NCBI GenBank assembly: GCA_965220345.1
Contig: OZ244822.1
Span: 868,001-932,000 of the forward strand
Source: Aldehydirespirator sp965220345
GTDB taxonomy: Bacteria; Actinomycetota; Acidimicrobiia; Acidimicrobiales; Aldehydirespiratoraceae
Reading direction: 5' to 3'
Length of the DNA: 64,000 nucleotides
Position 1 is the stretch's first letter. Each line of letters starts with the position of its first letter. Positions 43,667 to 51,685 of the stretch are shown here, piece after piece. Under the pieces are notes generated by a model. The model worked only from the letters and a program-made list of their open reading frames with translations, did no database searches and was not told the origin of the DNA. A program made the translations under genes and the position numbers.

Positions 43667-45886
43667 TCAGGAAGTAGAGCGTTGCGATGGGCGTGCCCTG
43701 CTTAAGGCAAGCTGCTGCAACCGCACATGCGTGTCCAAAGCAATCACAGCAAGCCCGGCGCTATCAGCAGCACCGTTGGGGGCATCCGCGGAGTCGGCAG
43801 CAGGAGTGTCACTGTTAGTGAATGCGGGTCCAGTGGTTGCGGTGCTAGTGGTCGCGGTGCTAGTGGTTGCGGTTCTTGGGCAGCAGCGGGTCCAGACACC
43901 TTGCGAGTCAAGAGCCCAAGCCAGACGATTGTCGTTGAGAGTCACATCAACTACTTCCATCACCCGGTTTACCAGTCTGGGGTCATCTACCCTTACCAGA
44001 GTTTCAACTCTGCGGTCTAGGTTGCGGCTCAGCAGATCCGCTGAACCGATATAGGTAGCGGGCTGGCCCGCACCGTTGCCATTCGCGAAGTAATAAACAC
44101 GCGAATGCTCTAAGAAACGCCCCACGATGGAACGCACCCGGATGTTCTCCGACAAGCCCGATAGTCCTGGGCGCAAGCTGCACAAACCTCGCACGATCAA
44201 ATCGATCTGCACGCCAGCTTGAGAAGCGGCATAGAGATGCTGGATCATCTCAGCGTCGGCCAGCGAGTTGAGCTTCATGATGATGCGGCCTTGGCCCGCT
44301 GGCACCTGCATTTCTTGGCTGATTAGCTGATTGAGGCGCGGACGGAGCTGTTCTGGCGCAGTAATGAGATGCGTGTGCTCTAAGCGATGGCCGTAGCCAG
44401 TGAGTCGGTTGAACAGTCCAGCTATGTCAGCACCGATTTCAGGGTTGGCTGTGAGTAGGCCGAAGTCTTCGTAAAGGCGAGCGGTGCGATGGTTGTAGTT
44501 GCCTGTGCCAATATGACAGTAGCGACGAATACCTTCGGTTTCTTCACGCACGATCATGGCGATCTTGGCATGAATCTTCAAACCGACTAACCCGTAAGCA
44601 ACATGCGCTCCAGCTTGTTCTAGGCGTTTTGCCCAGCTGATGTTGCGCGCTTCATCAAAACGTGCTTTGAGTTCTACCAACGCTGCCACCTGCTTGCCGC
44701 TTTCGGCTGCGGCGATTAGTGCATCAATGATCGGACTGTCACCAGAGGTGCGGTAAAGCGTGAGCTTGACGGCCAGCACCGCCGGATCTTGTGAGGCTTG
44801 ATGGATTAGTTCACCTACCGAGCGACTGAACGACGAATACGGATGATGAACCAGCATGTCACCGTTGCGTAAAGTCTTGAAAAAGTCCGACGGGCCGTCT
44901 TCGTTCATCAGCTCTGGTTCGGTGATTCCTGACCAGTGCGGCCATTGCAGCTCAGGCATCGCCAAGCCTGCGATCTCGTTTAAGCCGCTTAAATCGACTG
45001 GACCCTGCACCAGCATTACTGCGTCGGGGGGCAAATTAAGTTCACGGATCAGCAAGTCAAGCAACCCTTGTGAGATTGATTCTGCTACTTCTAGACGCAC
45101 CGCCCATTGGAAGCGTCTGCGCCTCAGTTCCATCTCAACAGCGATCAGTAGATCATCGGCTTCCTCGTCGTTGAGGGTGAGATCGGCGTTGCGGGTCACC
45201 CGAAACGCATGATGCTCCAACAGTTCCATGCCCGGGAACAACATGTCCAAATGAGACGCGATCACGTCTTCAAGAGCCACGAAACGGTTCGAGCGAACGC
45301 CGGTGGGCACCCAGCGACGCAGAGCATCAGGCACTTTCACCCGGGCAAAACGCGGTTCGGGGTCGCCCGGCTCACGCAACCCGACTGCCAGATTCAACGA
45401 CAGATCCGAAATGAACGGAAAGGGATGCCCAGGATCAACCGCAAGCGGTGTGAGCACCGGGAAAACTTTCTCTTCAAAGTGACGCTGCAGATTTTGGCGC
45501 TCAGTTGCGGTGACTTGATCAAGGGTTAGCAGCTGTATCCCGTGATCCTCTAACGCTGGTTTGATCTTATGCAGATAGAGCTGCTGCTGTTGGCGACAAA
45601 GCTCCGTAGCAATCCTGCGGACTTCGTCGAGTTGCTCGGCGGGCGTGTGACCATCCAGGGTGCGCTCGGTGATTTCGGCGGCTACTCGATCGGCAAGTCC
45701 CGAGACCCGCACCTGAAAGAACTCATCAAGGTTGGTAGCAAAGATGCTCAAAAAGCGGGCTTGCTCTAGCAGCGGGACTTCTGGGTTATCAGCGAGAGCT
45801 AGTACCCGTGCGTTGAAAGCTAGCCACGAGATTTCGCGGCTGAAATAGTCGGTGAGAGGTTCGGACCATCCCCCGACTTGAGTCAT
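43667..45886 (-). CDS. ppk1: Polyphosphate kinase 1
   Basis: 739 residues. The N domain, head domain, and two PLD-like C domains are all present. Active-site segments are ELKARFDEARNISWAKRLEQAGAHV, GLKIHAKIAMIVREE with the phospho-accepting histidine, and YCHIGTGNYNHRTARLYEDFGLL. It polymerises phosphate from ATP reversibly. An unusual Thr/Ser/Ala-rich tail (TATTSTATTSTATTGP), coded by three 15-bp repeats near 43840-43880, follows the last domain. Confidence 0.93.
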   Translation of the reverse strand: MTQVGGWSEPLTDYFSREISWLAFNARVLALADNPEVPLLEQARFLSIFATNLDEFFQVRVSGLADRVAAEITERTLDGHTPAEQLDEVRRIATELCRQQQQLYLHKIKPALEDHGIQLLTLDQVTATERQNLQRHFEEKVFPVLTPLAVDPGHPFPFISDLSLNLAVGLREPGDPEPRFARVKVPDALRRWVPTGVRSNRFVALEDVIASHLDMLFPGMELLEHHAFRVTRNADLTLNDEEADDLLIAVEMELRRRRFQWAVRLEVAESISQGLLDLLIRELNLPPDAVMLVQGPVDLSGLNEIAGLAMPELQWPHWSGITEPELMNEDGPSDFFKTLRNGDMLVHHPYSSFSRSVGELIHQASQDPAVLAVKLTLYRTSGDSPIIDALIAAAESGKQVAALVELKARFDEARNISWAKRLEQAGAHVAYGLVGLKIHAKIAMIVREETEGIRRYCHIGTGNYNHRTARLYEDFGLLTANPEIGADIAGLFNRLTGYGHRLEHTHLITAPEQLRPRLNQLISQEMQVPAGQGRIIMKLNSLADAEMIQHLYAASQAGVQIDLIVRGLCSLRPGLSGLSENIRVRSIVGRFLEHSRVYYFANGNGAGQPATYIGSADLLSRNLDRRVETLVRVDDPRLVNRVMEVVDVTLNDNRLAWALDSQGVWTRCCPRTATTSTATTSTATTGPAFTNSDTPAADSADAPNGAADSAGLAVIALDTHVRLQQLALSRARPSQRSTS

Positions 45887-45958
45887 CGTTCCAACAAGCA
45901 GTGTTGCGGGCAGCAGCCCGACCTTGCCGGACCGCGGCTGGCAGCTTGCAGGCTGCGT

Positions 45959-46273
45959 TTAGCGTCGCTCCCGGTTGGAATATTCATTTTCTTCCTCTGG
46001 ATATCCGAGATCCCAGTCCACAATGATTCGTTCACGTTCGGCATCGCGATTGACCCGCTCGCGATTGCGTCGAAACTGTGGGTCGTGAGGTGGCAGCAGC
46101 AGCAGCCGTGCTTGAACGCGATCCTGAAATGAGTTCATGAAATCCACGTCACCAAAGATTGCTCGGATTTCCCAGTGGGGAGCAACCGGGCCTAGATAGA
46201 TGATCTTGGCTTGACCTACCGGTGACTCGTCAACAGGTTCAAGGTCGGCACCAGAGCTGGCGGCGAGCGTCAT
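45959..46273 (-). CDS. Conserved-looking hypothetical protein
   Basis: 104 residues. The middle, KIIYLGPVAPHWEIRAIFGDVDFMNSFQDRVQARLLLLPPHDPQFRRNRERV, is well ordered and hydrophilic, and the end is strongly charged. No signal or helix through the membrane is seen. I do not recognise a family. It lies between tatA and ppk1 on the same strand, 30 bases after tatA, so the two may be co-transcribed. Confidence 0.55.
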   Translation of the reverse strand: MTLAASSGADLEPVDESPVGQAKIIYLGPVAPHWEIRAIFGDVDFMNSFQDRVQARLLLLPPHDPQFRRNRERVNRDAERERIIVDWDLGYPEEENEYSNRERR

Positions 46274-46303
46274 TCGAGTTGATCTCCGCTGTGGCGCAAG
46301 GCC

Positions 46304-46555
46304 TCAGGCGGAGCCGTTCTTGTCTTTGGCGGAGCCGTCGTCGCCGGAACTCTCGTCGCTGGCTTTATTGACGGTCTTGGAAGAGTCGCCCGAGGAAGAC
46401 GACTCGCCTTCCTCGGCAGAATCAGCCAAGCCGTCTTTGAACTCGCGTTGAGCTTGTCCCAGCGAACGCGCCAGCTTAGGAAGCTTCGCTCCACCGAATA
46501 CCAGCAAAACGAGTATCAGAATGATGATTAGTTCAGGTGTACCTATGGAGGGCAT
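46304..46555 (-). CDS. tatA: Sec-independent translocase subunit TatA/E
   Basis: 83 residues. A short hydrophobic helix IGTPELIIILILVLLVFGGAKLPKLARSLGQAQREFKDG is the classical TatA start with the hinge FGxxKLP and an amphipathic helix. The tail is Ser, Asp and Lys-rich. TatA forms the channel for folded twin-arginine proteins. No tatC is in the window. Confidence 0.92.
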   Translation of the reverse strand: MPSIGTPELIIILILVLLVFGGAKLPKLARSLGQAQREFKDGLADSAEEGESSSSGDSSKTVNKASDESSGDDGSAKDKNGSA

Positions 46556-46653
46556 CGCTGAGCAGTCTAGCGCATTCTGGACGCAACCGCATACGCGACT
46601 TGGCGCACCCTTACCTATTCGCTGATTCGCTCAGCCTCTAAGTGGTCTGCGTC

Positions 46654-46685
46654 CGCTCAATTACACGCTCGCTCAATTACACGCT
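46654..46685 (+). repeat. 16-bp tandem repeat
   Basis: Two perfect adjacent copies of CGCTCAATTACACGCT within the tatA-whiB gap. They are nested in a longer weak repeat of GCCTCTAAG. Confidence 0.75.
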
Positions 46686-46744
46686 CGGCCTCTAAGCAGT
46701 CCGAGCACTCTGAAGTTCAGAAGCTAGTGGGCAGAGGCAAGCCG

Positions 46745-46790
46745 GTTCTGCGTGCTGGCAGTTCTGTGTTAGCAGTTCTGCGTGCTGGCA
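46745..46790 (+). repeat. Tandem repeat just downstream of whiB
   Basis: Units GTTCTGCGTGCTGGCA, GTTCTGTGTTAGCA, GTTCTGCGTGCTGGCA, ending at the whiB stop. They look like slippage-expanded sequence rather than a terminator. Confidence 0.75.
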
Positions 46791-46792
46791 GT

Positions 46793-47068
46793 TCAGGCGC
46801 TGGCTACGGCTCGGCGTTGAATAGCCCGGGCTCGGCGAATGCGACGACGCTCCCTTTCGCTCATGCCGCCCCAGATGCCGAACTTCTCGCCGTTGCTCAA
46901 GGCGAACTCGAGACACTCCTCACGCACCACGCAGCTCTTGCACACCTCTTTGGCTTCCTTGGTGGAGGCACCACGCTCTGGATAGAAGAGATCGGGATGC
47001 ACGCCTAGGCAGTTGGCTTCACGCTGCCAGGACATGTCTGCGGCTGGGAATATTCCGTTTAGCTCCAT
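46793..47068 (-). CDS. WhiB-family iron-sulfur transcription regulator (WhiB2/WhmD-like)
   Basis: 91 residues from ATG 47068, with GGGAGGA eight bases upstream. The four [4Fe-4S] ligands are C20, C43, C46 and C52 (ANCLG, CKSC, EEC). The turn GIWGG and basic C-terminal SERERRRIRRARAIQRR are typical of WhiB2/WhmD, a regulator of division and cell-wall genes in Actinobacteria. WhiB proteins bind sigma factor region 4. It supports an actinobacterial assignment. Confidence 0.92.
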   Translation of the reverse strand: MELNGIFPAADMSWQREANCLGVHPDLFYPERGASTKEAKEVCKSCVVREECLEFALSNGEKFGIWGGMSERERRRIRRARAIQRRAVASA

Positions 47069-47257
47069 GGGGATTTCCTCCCGGTGTATTTGTGGATCAT
47101 TTGTCGGGCAAAGTCCACCGGATCTGAGTCCACGCTCGGATCCGGCACCGCCCGATGCCATTGATGTAATTACACCAGTGTCATACGACAATTGCAAACT
47201 CGCAGCCGAAAAAATTCTTTAACCCCCTTCTGAGATGCGTCAGCACGCCGCGTCAGC

Positions 47258-47303
47258 GCGGCCAATTCAGCGCAGATAATGCGGCCAATTCAGTGCAGAT
47301 AAT
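47258..47303 (+). repeat. 23-bp tandem repeat upstream of the VWA gene
   Basis: Two adjacent 23-bp copies, one mismatch, each starting GCGGCCAATTCA and ending CAGATAAT, which resembles a -10 box. They lie 44-89 bases before the VWA start and could be tandem operators or promoters. Confidence 0.75.
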
Positions 47304-47346
47304 AGAGAAGGCGTGAAGTGCCGATGAGGTCAGTTAGGGTCAGCTG

Positions 47347-48906
47347 ATGGCTCCGCACGAGTCGCTGCACGAACTTCAGTGCCTTGAGTTGCAGGCTCAA
47401 CCCGAGCCGGTGCGGTTCGCTTATTCACGCTGGGACGGCAACCAGGCAGGATTCGATCTTGATGCCGAGCACATTCTTGATGAACTCGCCGATGATCTGC
47501 TCTATCACGGTGCATTGTCGGGTGCCTTACGGCGGCTCATGGCCGACGGCCTGCTTGATCGGTCAGGGCGAAGCATTGAGGGACTCCACAGCATGCTCGA
47601 ACGCCTCCGAGAACAGCGCCGCCAACTGCAAGAACAACTAAAGCGACTGCAAGAACAACTGCAGGAGCTAGGCAGCTTCGACTTTTCCAACGCCGAAACC
47701 GCGCAACGCTTCGCTGAGCTGAGCAAGCGTCTCGGCGACCTGAATATACACATGCAGCCAAACGCCGACCCTGCTGTGGCATCTCAGATTGCTGAAGCAG
47801 GCGAGCCCATCACCGAAGCGCAGTTACAGCAGCTTTTGGACATGCTGTCGCAGCTTGCTGAAATTGAGAGTCTCGAGCAGCTGTTTCAGGGAGCTGCCAA
47901 TCCCGGTGACTTAGATGACTTAGCCACAGCCGACCGCACAGCTTTGAGCACTTTGCTCGGTGATAACGCTGTTGAAAGCCTTCAAGCTTTAGCTGAGATA
48001 AAAGGTTTGCTCGCTGAGGCTGGATTGGTCGACTCTCATCAGCAGCATCTTGAGATGACCCCTCGCCTGATCCGCAAAATCGGCCAGAGCGCATTACGCG
48101 ACTTGTTCAAGCGGCTCAATCCCGACATGCTCGGCCGTCACACCATCACACGCACTGGGCTTGGCCATGAGCGAGATGCTCTCACCAAGGCCTACAGCTA
48201 CGGCGATCCTTTCAACCTTCACATCGCTCAGACCATCCGCAATGCTGTCGCCCGCAACGGCGGCGGCATACCGGTGCGATTGCATCCCGACGACTTCGAG
48301 GTGCAACAAACCGAACAGCAGGTGCGCTCAGCCACGGTGATGATGGTTGATTTGTCGATGTCTATGCCGATACGCAACAATTTTTTGCCTGCGAAGAAGG
48401 TAGCGATGGCTCTGCATGCGCTGATCTCAAGCCAATATCCCAACGATTATCTGGGACTGGTTTCTTTCAGCGAAACAGCCGAAGAACTTCGTGTCGAGCA
48501 ACTACCAGCGGCATCTTGGGATTATGTCTACGGCACCAACATGCACCATGGGCTGATATTGGCGCGCAACATGTTGCGGCGACAGTCCGGCAACAAGCAG
48601 ATCATCATGATTACTGACGGCGAACCGACGGCGCATCTCACTGCTTCTGGCCGACCCTTCTTTAGCTATCCCCCCAGCCGCGAGACACTGGATCTCACCT
48701 TGGCTGAGGTTGCTGGCTGCACCCGTGAAGGCATCCGCATCAATACTTTCATGCTGGACGCGACCCCTTATTTGAGGGACTTCGTTGAGCAGGTCACCGC
48801 CTTGAACGGTGGGCGCGCTTTCTTCACCACCAACGAGAACCTTGGCGAATACGTGCTGGTTGATTTCGTGGAATACAAACGCAGCCTTGTCACTTCTAGC
48901 TTGTAA
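47347..48906 (+). CDS. Von Willebrand factor A domain protein
   Basis: 519 residues. An N-terminal region holds a predicted coiled coil (LERLREQRRQLQEQLKRLQE). The C-terminal VWA domain has a complete metal-ion-dependent adhesion site: DLSMS with D335, a threonine, and ITDGEPT. Proteins of this type act with a MoxR/BchI ATPase. The likely partner is the gene at 11758, located 34 kb away rather than adjacent as in many genomes. It lies downstream of a 23-bp tandem repeat. Confidence 0.82.
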   Translation: MAPHESLHELQCLELQAQPEPVRFAYSRWDGNQAGFDLDAEHILDELADDLLYHGALSGALRRLMADGLLDRSGRSIEGLHSMLERLREQRRQLQEQLKRLQEQLQELGSFDFSNAETAQRFAELSKRLGDLNIHMQPNADPAVASQIAEAGEPITEAQLQQLLDMLSQLAEIESLEQLFQGAANPGDLDDLATADRTALSTLLGDNAVESLQALAEIKGLLAEAGLVDSHQQHLEMTPRLIRKIGQSALRDLFKRLNPDMLGRHTITRTGLGHERDALTKAYSYGDPFNLHIAQTIRNAVARNGGGIPVRLHPDDFEVQQTEQQVRSATVMMVDLSMSMPIRNNFLPAKKVAMALHALISSQYPNDYLGLVSFSETAEELRVEQLPAASWDYVYGTNMHHGLILARNMLRRQSGNKQIIMITDGEPTAHLTASGRPFFSYPPSRETLDLTLAEVAGCTREGIRINTFMLDATPYLRDFVEQVTALNGGRAFFTTNENLGEYVLVDFVEYKRSLVTSSL

Positions 48907-48971
48907 CCCAATGGCTTGTGGCGCGCTGGTCGGTGTCGCTGGACTGTGACACGCTGTTGGGGTACTAGGTG

Positions 48972-49418
48972 TTAAGACAACGGGTCGGGAGGCACTAGCG
49001 GCAGGCCAGCCGCTGCCCAGCCTGCGATTCCGTCGGTCAATTCAGCTACCTGATCGAAGCCAAGTTGTTTCACGGACGCTGCCGCAAAGCTTGATGAGTA
49101 TCCTTGATTGCAGACCATCACTAGTTGTTGCTGATGCGAACTTATTGCCGGATGTGAGTGTGGTGAACTTGGGTCGCAACGCCATTCCAGCACTATTAGC
49201 GGAATGTTTATTGAGCCTGGGATTATGCCGGTGCGTTCACGGTCGGGGTGTTCACGGACATCTATTACCAGAAGCGAATCGTCATCGCCTGCTCGTTCCA
49301 TAAGTTCGGCAAGTTGCAATGGCGTTACCCGCTCGATATTGCTGCGGGCTGTTTCAAGTAACTCGTCCACGGTGGCTCCTTGATGCTGGGATTGATCAGA
49401 CATGGAAAGTTCAGACAT
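48972..49418 (-). CDS. Rhodanese-like domain protein
   Basis: About 148 residues. The rhodanese fold is seen in LLVIDVREHPDRERTGIIPGSINIPL and GFDQVAELTDGIAGWAAAGLPL. The active-site loop reads VCNQGYSSSF, with the catalytic cysteine present. It could transfer sulfur or sense stress. Start is uncertain: ATG 49418 is preferred over a TTG at 49427 and an ATG at 49403. Confidence 0.8.
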   Translation of the reverse strand: MSELSMSDQSQHQGATVDELLETARSNIERVTPLQLAELMERAGDDDSLLVIDVREHPDRERTGIIPGSINIPLIVLEWRCDPSSPHSHPAISSHQQQLVMVCNQGYSSSFAAASVKQLGFDQVAELTDGIAGWAAAGLPLVPPDPLS

Positions 49419-49454
49419 AGCACGCAAGGCTAAGGCTTGATCGGCGTGGCCTGT

Positions 49455-50555
49455 TCAGCTTTGATATTTTGCTGTGATGTTTTGGTGGCGTGCCAGCACC
49501 GGCGCAAACGGAGCCAACCACTGTGCTGCACGCACAATCACGCCAGAATAAAAGTGCGCCACTAGCCAGCCTCCGACTTTGCTGATGAAGCCCCGATGAG
49601 TCAGTCGGCTCAAATCAAGAGACTCAACACCTGCAAGGGCCCGAGATTTGAAGTCAGCTATGAACTCGGTGTCGTTTATCAGCAACCCCAGTTCTTGATT
49701 GCAGCGCAGGCTGTGACGATTGAAGTTCGATGATCCAATCAGCAGGTTGCTGTCATCAACCAGCAAGAACCTCGCATGAAAGAACTCGGGGTAAGTATGC
49801 AGCTTCACTCCGCTGCGAATCAAGCGTTGCCACAGATAGGGCTCAGCGGCTCGCAGCCAGCGATAGTTGTTTTCTTGTGCAGTAATGACGGTTCGGTTTG
49901 CTGCCGGTGAGCCTTCCAGGAGTTTGACCACAGCAATGTCAAGCGCATACGGAGATGCCAGAGTCACGCTTTTTGTGGCTTTGGTGACCAGTTCGGTGAA
50001 TACGGGTTCGATTGCCTGGTTGGTGATGATGTGACCATTCACGCTGCGGCGCTCGCCTTTTTGCGTGTAAGCGAAGTCGTCGGCTAGGGCTGCGACAACA
50101 TCGGGATCGTCGATTTGCACCATGAAGTCTGTCCAGGTGAAGTTGTGGTCGCTGATGTTGATGCCGCCGACATAGGCATGATCATCGATCACGTAAAGTT
50201 TCTTATGATTGCGGTTCAAACCGAACAGCATCATCGGCCCCCACGGTTGCGTGAACGTCACCGTTGCTCCGGTTTGACACAACCGCTGGAACATGGCGGC
50301 GGTTTCTGTGGCTTCGGCACGCACAGTGTGGTGGTTGGCGCGGCGGTCGCTCACGTATCGCAGCGCGAAGCGGTCGATCAACAACTGCACATCCACACCT
50401 CGAGAGATGGCTCGGGTTAGCAGGTCAGCCACGGCAAGCCCCGAGGCATCGCCGTCGAAAGTCATTACCTGTATGAGCACGCGTCTCTTCGCGTTAGCGA
50501 TGCTGTTACCCAGTTCGGCTACGAACTCGCTGTTGTTGAGTAGCTTCAATATCAA
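49455..50555 (-). CDS. Phospholipase D-like/cardiolipin synthase-type protein
   Basis: 366 residues with two PLD motifs. The first is complete, HKKLYVIDD. The second reads HARFLLVDDSNLLIGSSNFN, with arginine in place of the lysine of HxK. Many such proteins make cardiolipin from two phosphatidylglycerols, or are nucleases. The substitution may alter activity. No signal peptide is seen. Confidence 0.75.
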   Translation of the reverse strand: MILKLLNNSEFVAELGNSIANAKRRVLIQVMTFDGDASGLAVADLLTRAISRGVDVQLLIDRFALRYVSDRRANHHTVRAEATETAAMFQRLCQTGATVTFTQPWGPMMLFGLNRNHKKLYVIDDHAYVGGINISDHNFTWTDFMVQIDDPDVVAALADDFAYTQKGERRSVNGHIITNQAIEPVFTELVTKATKSVTLASPYALDIAVVKLLEGSPAANRTVITAQENNYRWLRAAEPYLWQRLIRSGVKLHTYPEFFHARFLLVDDSNLLIGSSNFNRHSLRCNQELGLLINDTEFIADFKSRALAGVESLDLSRLTHRGFISKVGGWLVAHFYSGVIVRAAQWLAPFAPVLARHQNITAKYQS

Positions 50556-50612
50556 GGATGCTGGACAAAGCCCTAGCGGTTAGCGGGGCGGGCAGCGATT
50601 AACGGTTAGCGA

Positions 50613-51470
50613 TTAGCGGGCAGTGAACACACCAGCATCGAACACCACTTGATCGCCGACACGAGTCTGAAAAAGTGTTTGTTCGCCTTCGTTCCACATA
50701 TGCACATCAAGCCGCTGTCCTGGTAGTACCGGCATTTTGAAGCGTCCGCTCATTGAAGCGAAGCGGGCGGGATCGCTGTCGCACAGCGTGTGTAGCAGGG
50801 CTCGACCGGTCACACCGAAAGTGCATAAACCGTGAAGGATCGGGGTTTCAAATCCGGCCATAGCCGAAAACGAGGGATCAGTATGAAGCGGGTTGTGGTC
50901 GCCGTTAAGGCGGTAGAGCAGTGCCTGATCGGTGCGGGTGTCATAGCCGGTGACTTGATCGGCGGGGCGGTCGGGCTGTTGCCAAGTATTGGACGGACCA
51001 CGATCGCCGCCCCAGCCACCTTCGCCAGAAATGAACAGGCCTGCTCGACTAGTCCACATTGGCGCACCGTCATGGCTGCGGGCGTTGGTTTCTAGCACCA
51101 GTAGGGCAGCTTTGATCTTGTCGTAGATGCCAGCCACACGGGTTTGGCCTATGGCTGATCCTGCTGGTGGCAGTTCTTGATGCAGTTCGATGTGCTGATC
51201 GCCGTGCAACAGAGCGGCAAGGTTGAAATCGCCATAGTCGGGCATTGCGCCTACCCCCATTGATGCTCCCATTCCCAGCACCACCACCTGAGTCGGCAAA
51301 GCCCGCTGAGCCAAGTTTCGTGTGTTTTCGGTGGTGAACTCAAGCTCAAAGCCGGTTGGGTCAGACGCTCCAGCGCCTACACCGAGGGCGTAGAGGAGGC
51401 TGTCCTTTGAGGTCCAGTTGATCTCGGTTTCTGCTCCGACCGCACCCACAGCATCGGGGTTGATAGGCAT
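50613..51470 (-). CDS. MaoC-like enoyl-CoA hydratase
   Basis: 285 residues as two hot-dog repeats. The C-terminal repeat has the hydratase-2 motif YRLNGDHNPLHTDPSFSAMAGF with D and H conserved, followed by PILHGLCTFGVTGRALL. The N-terminal half starts PDAVGAVGAETEINWTSKD. It hydrates trans-enoyl-CoA in beta-oxidation or sterol side-chain breakdown. Its presence with a thiolase and propionyl-CoA enzymes is consistent with lipid degradation. Confidence 0.85.
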   Translation of the reverse strand: MPINPDAVGAVGAETEINWTSKDSLLYALGVGAGASDPTGFELEFTTENTRNLAQRALPTQVVVLGMGASMGVGAMPDYGDFNLAALLHGDQHIELHQELPPAGSAIGQTRVAGIYDKIKAALLVLETNARSHDGAPMWTSRAGLFISGEGGWGGDRGPSNTWQQPDRPADQVTGYDTRTDQALLYRLNGDHNPLHTDPSFSAMAGFETPILHGLCTFGVTGRALLHTLCDSDPARFASMSGRFKMPVLPGQRLDVHMWNEGEQTLFQTRVGDQVVFDAGVFTAR

Positions 51471-51685
51471 TTCTTACTCCTAGTATTTAGCTCTTGCTCC
51501 TACTATTTAGCGTAGTTAGTAGTTGACCTAGTTGGCTTGTTTGGCTTGATAGCTGGCCTGTTTGTCTGCCGGTTCGCTGGCTAGCTGCTAACGCTAGGGC
51601 ATTAGTGGCGGCACAACACGATTGGCTGCGTCGCTGTCTCTGACTACGCTTGGCTCTGAGTCTGGCTTGGCTGAGTTCAGCTAGT

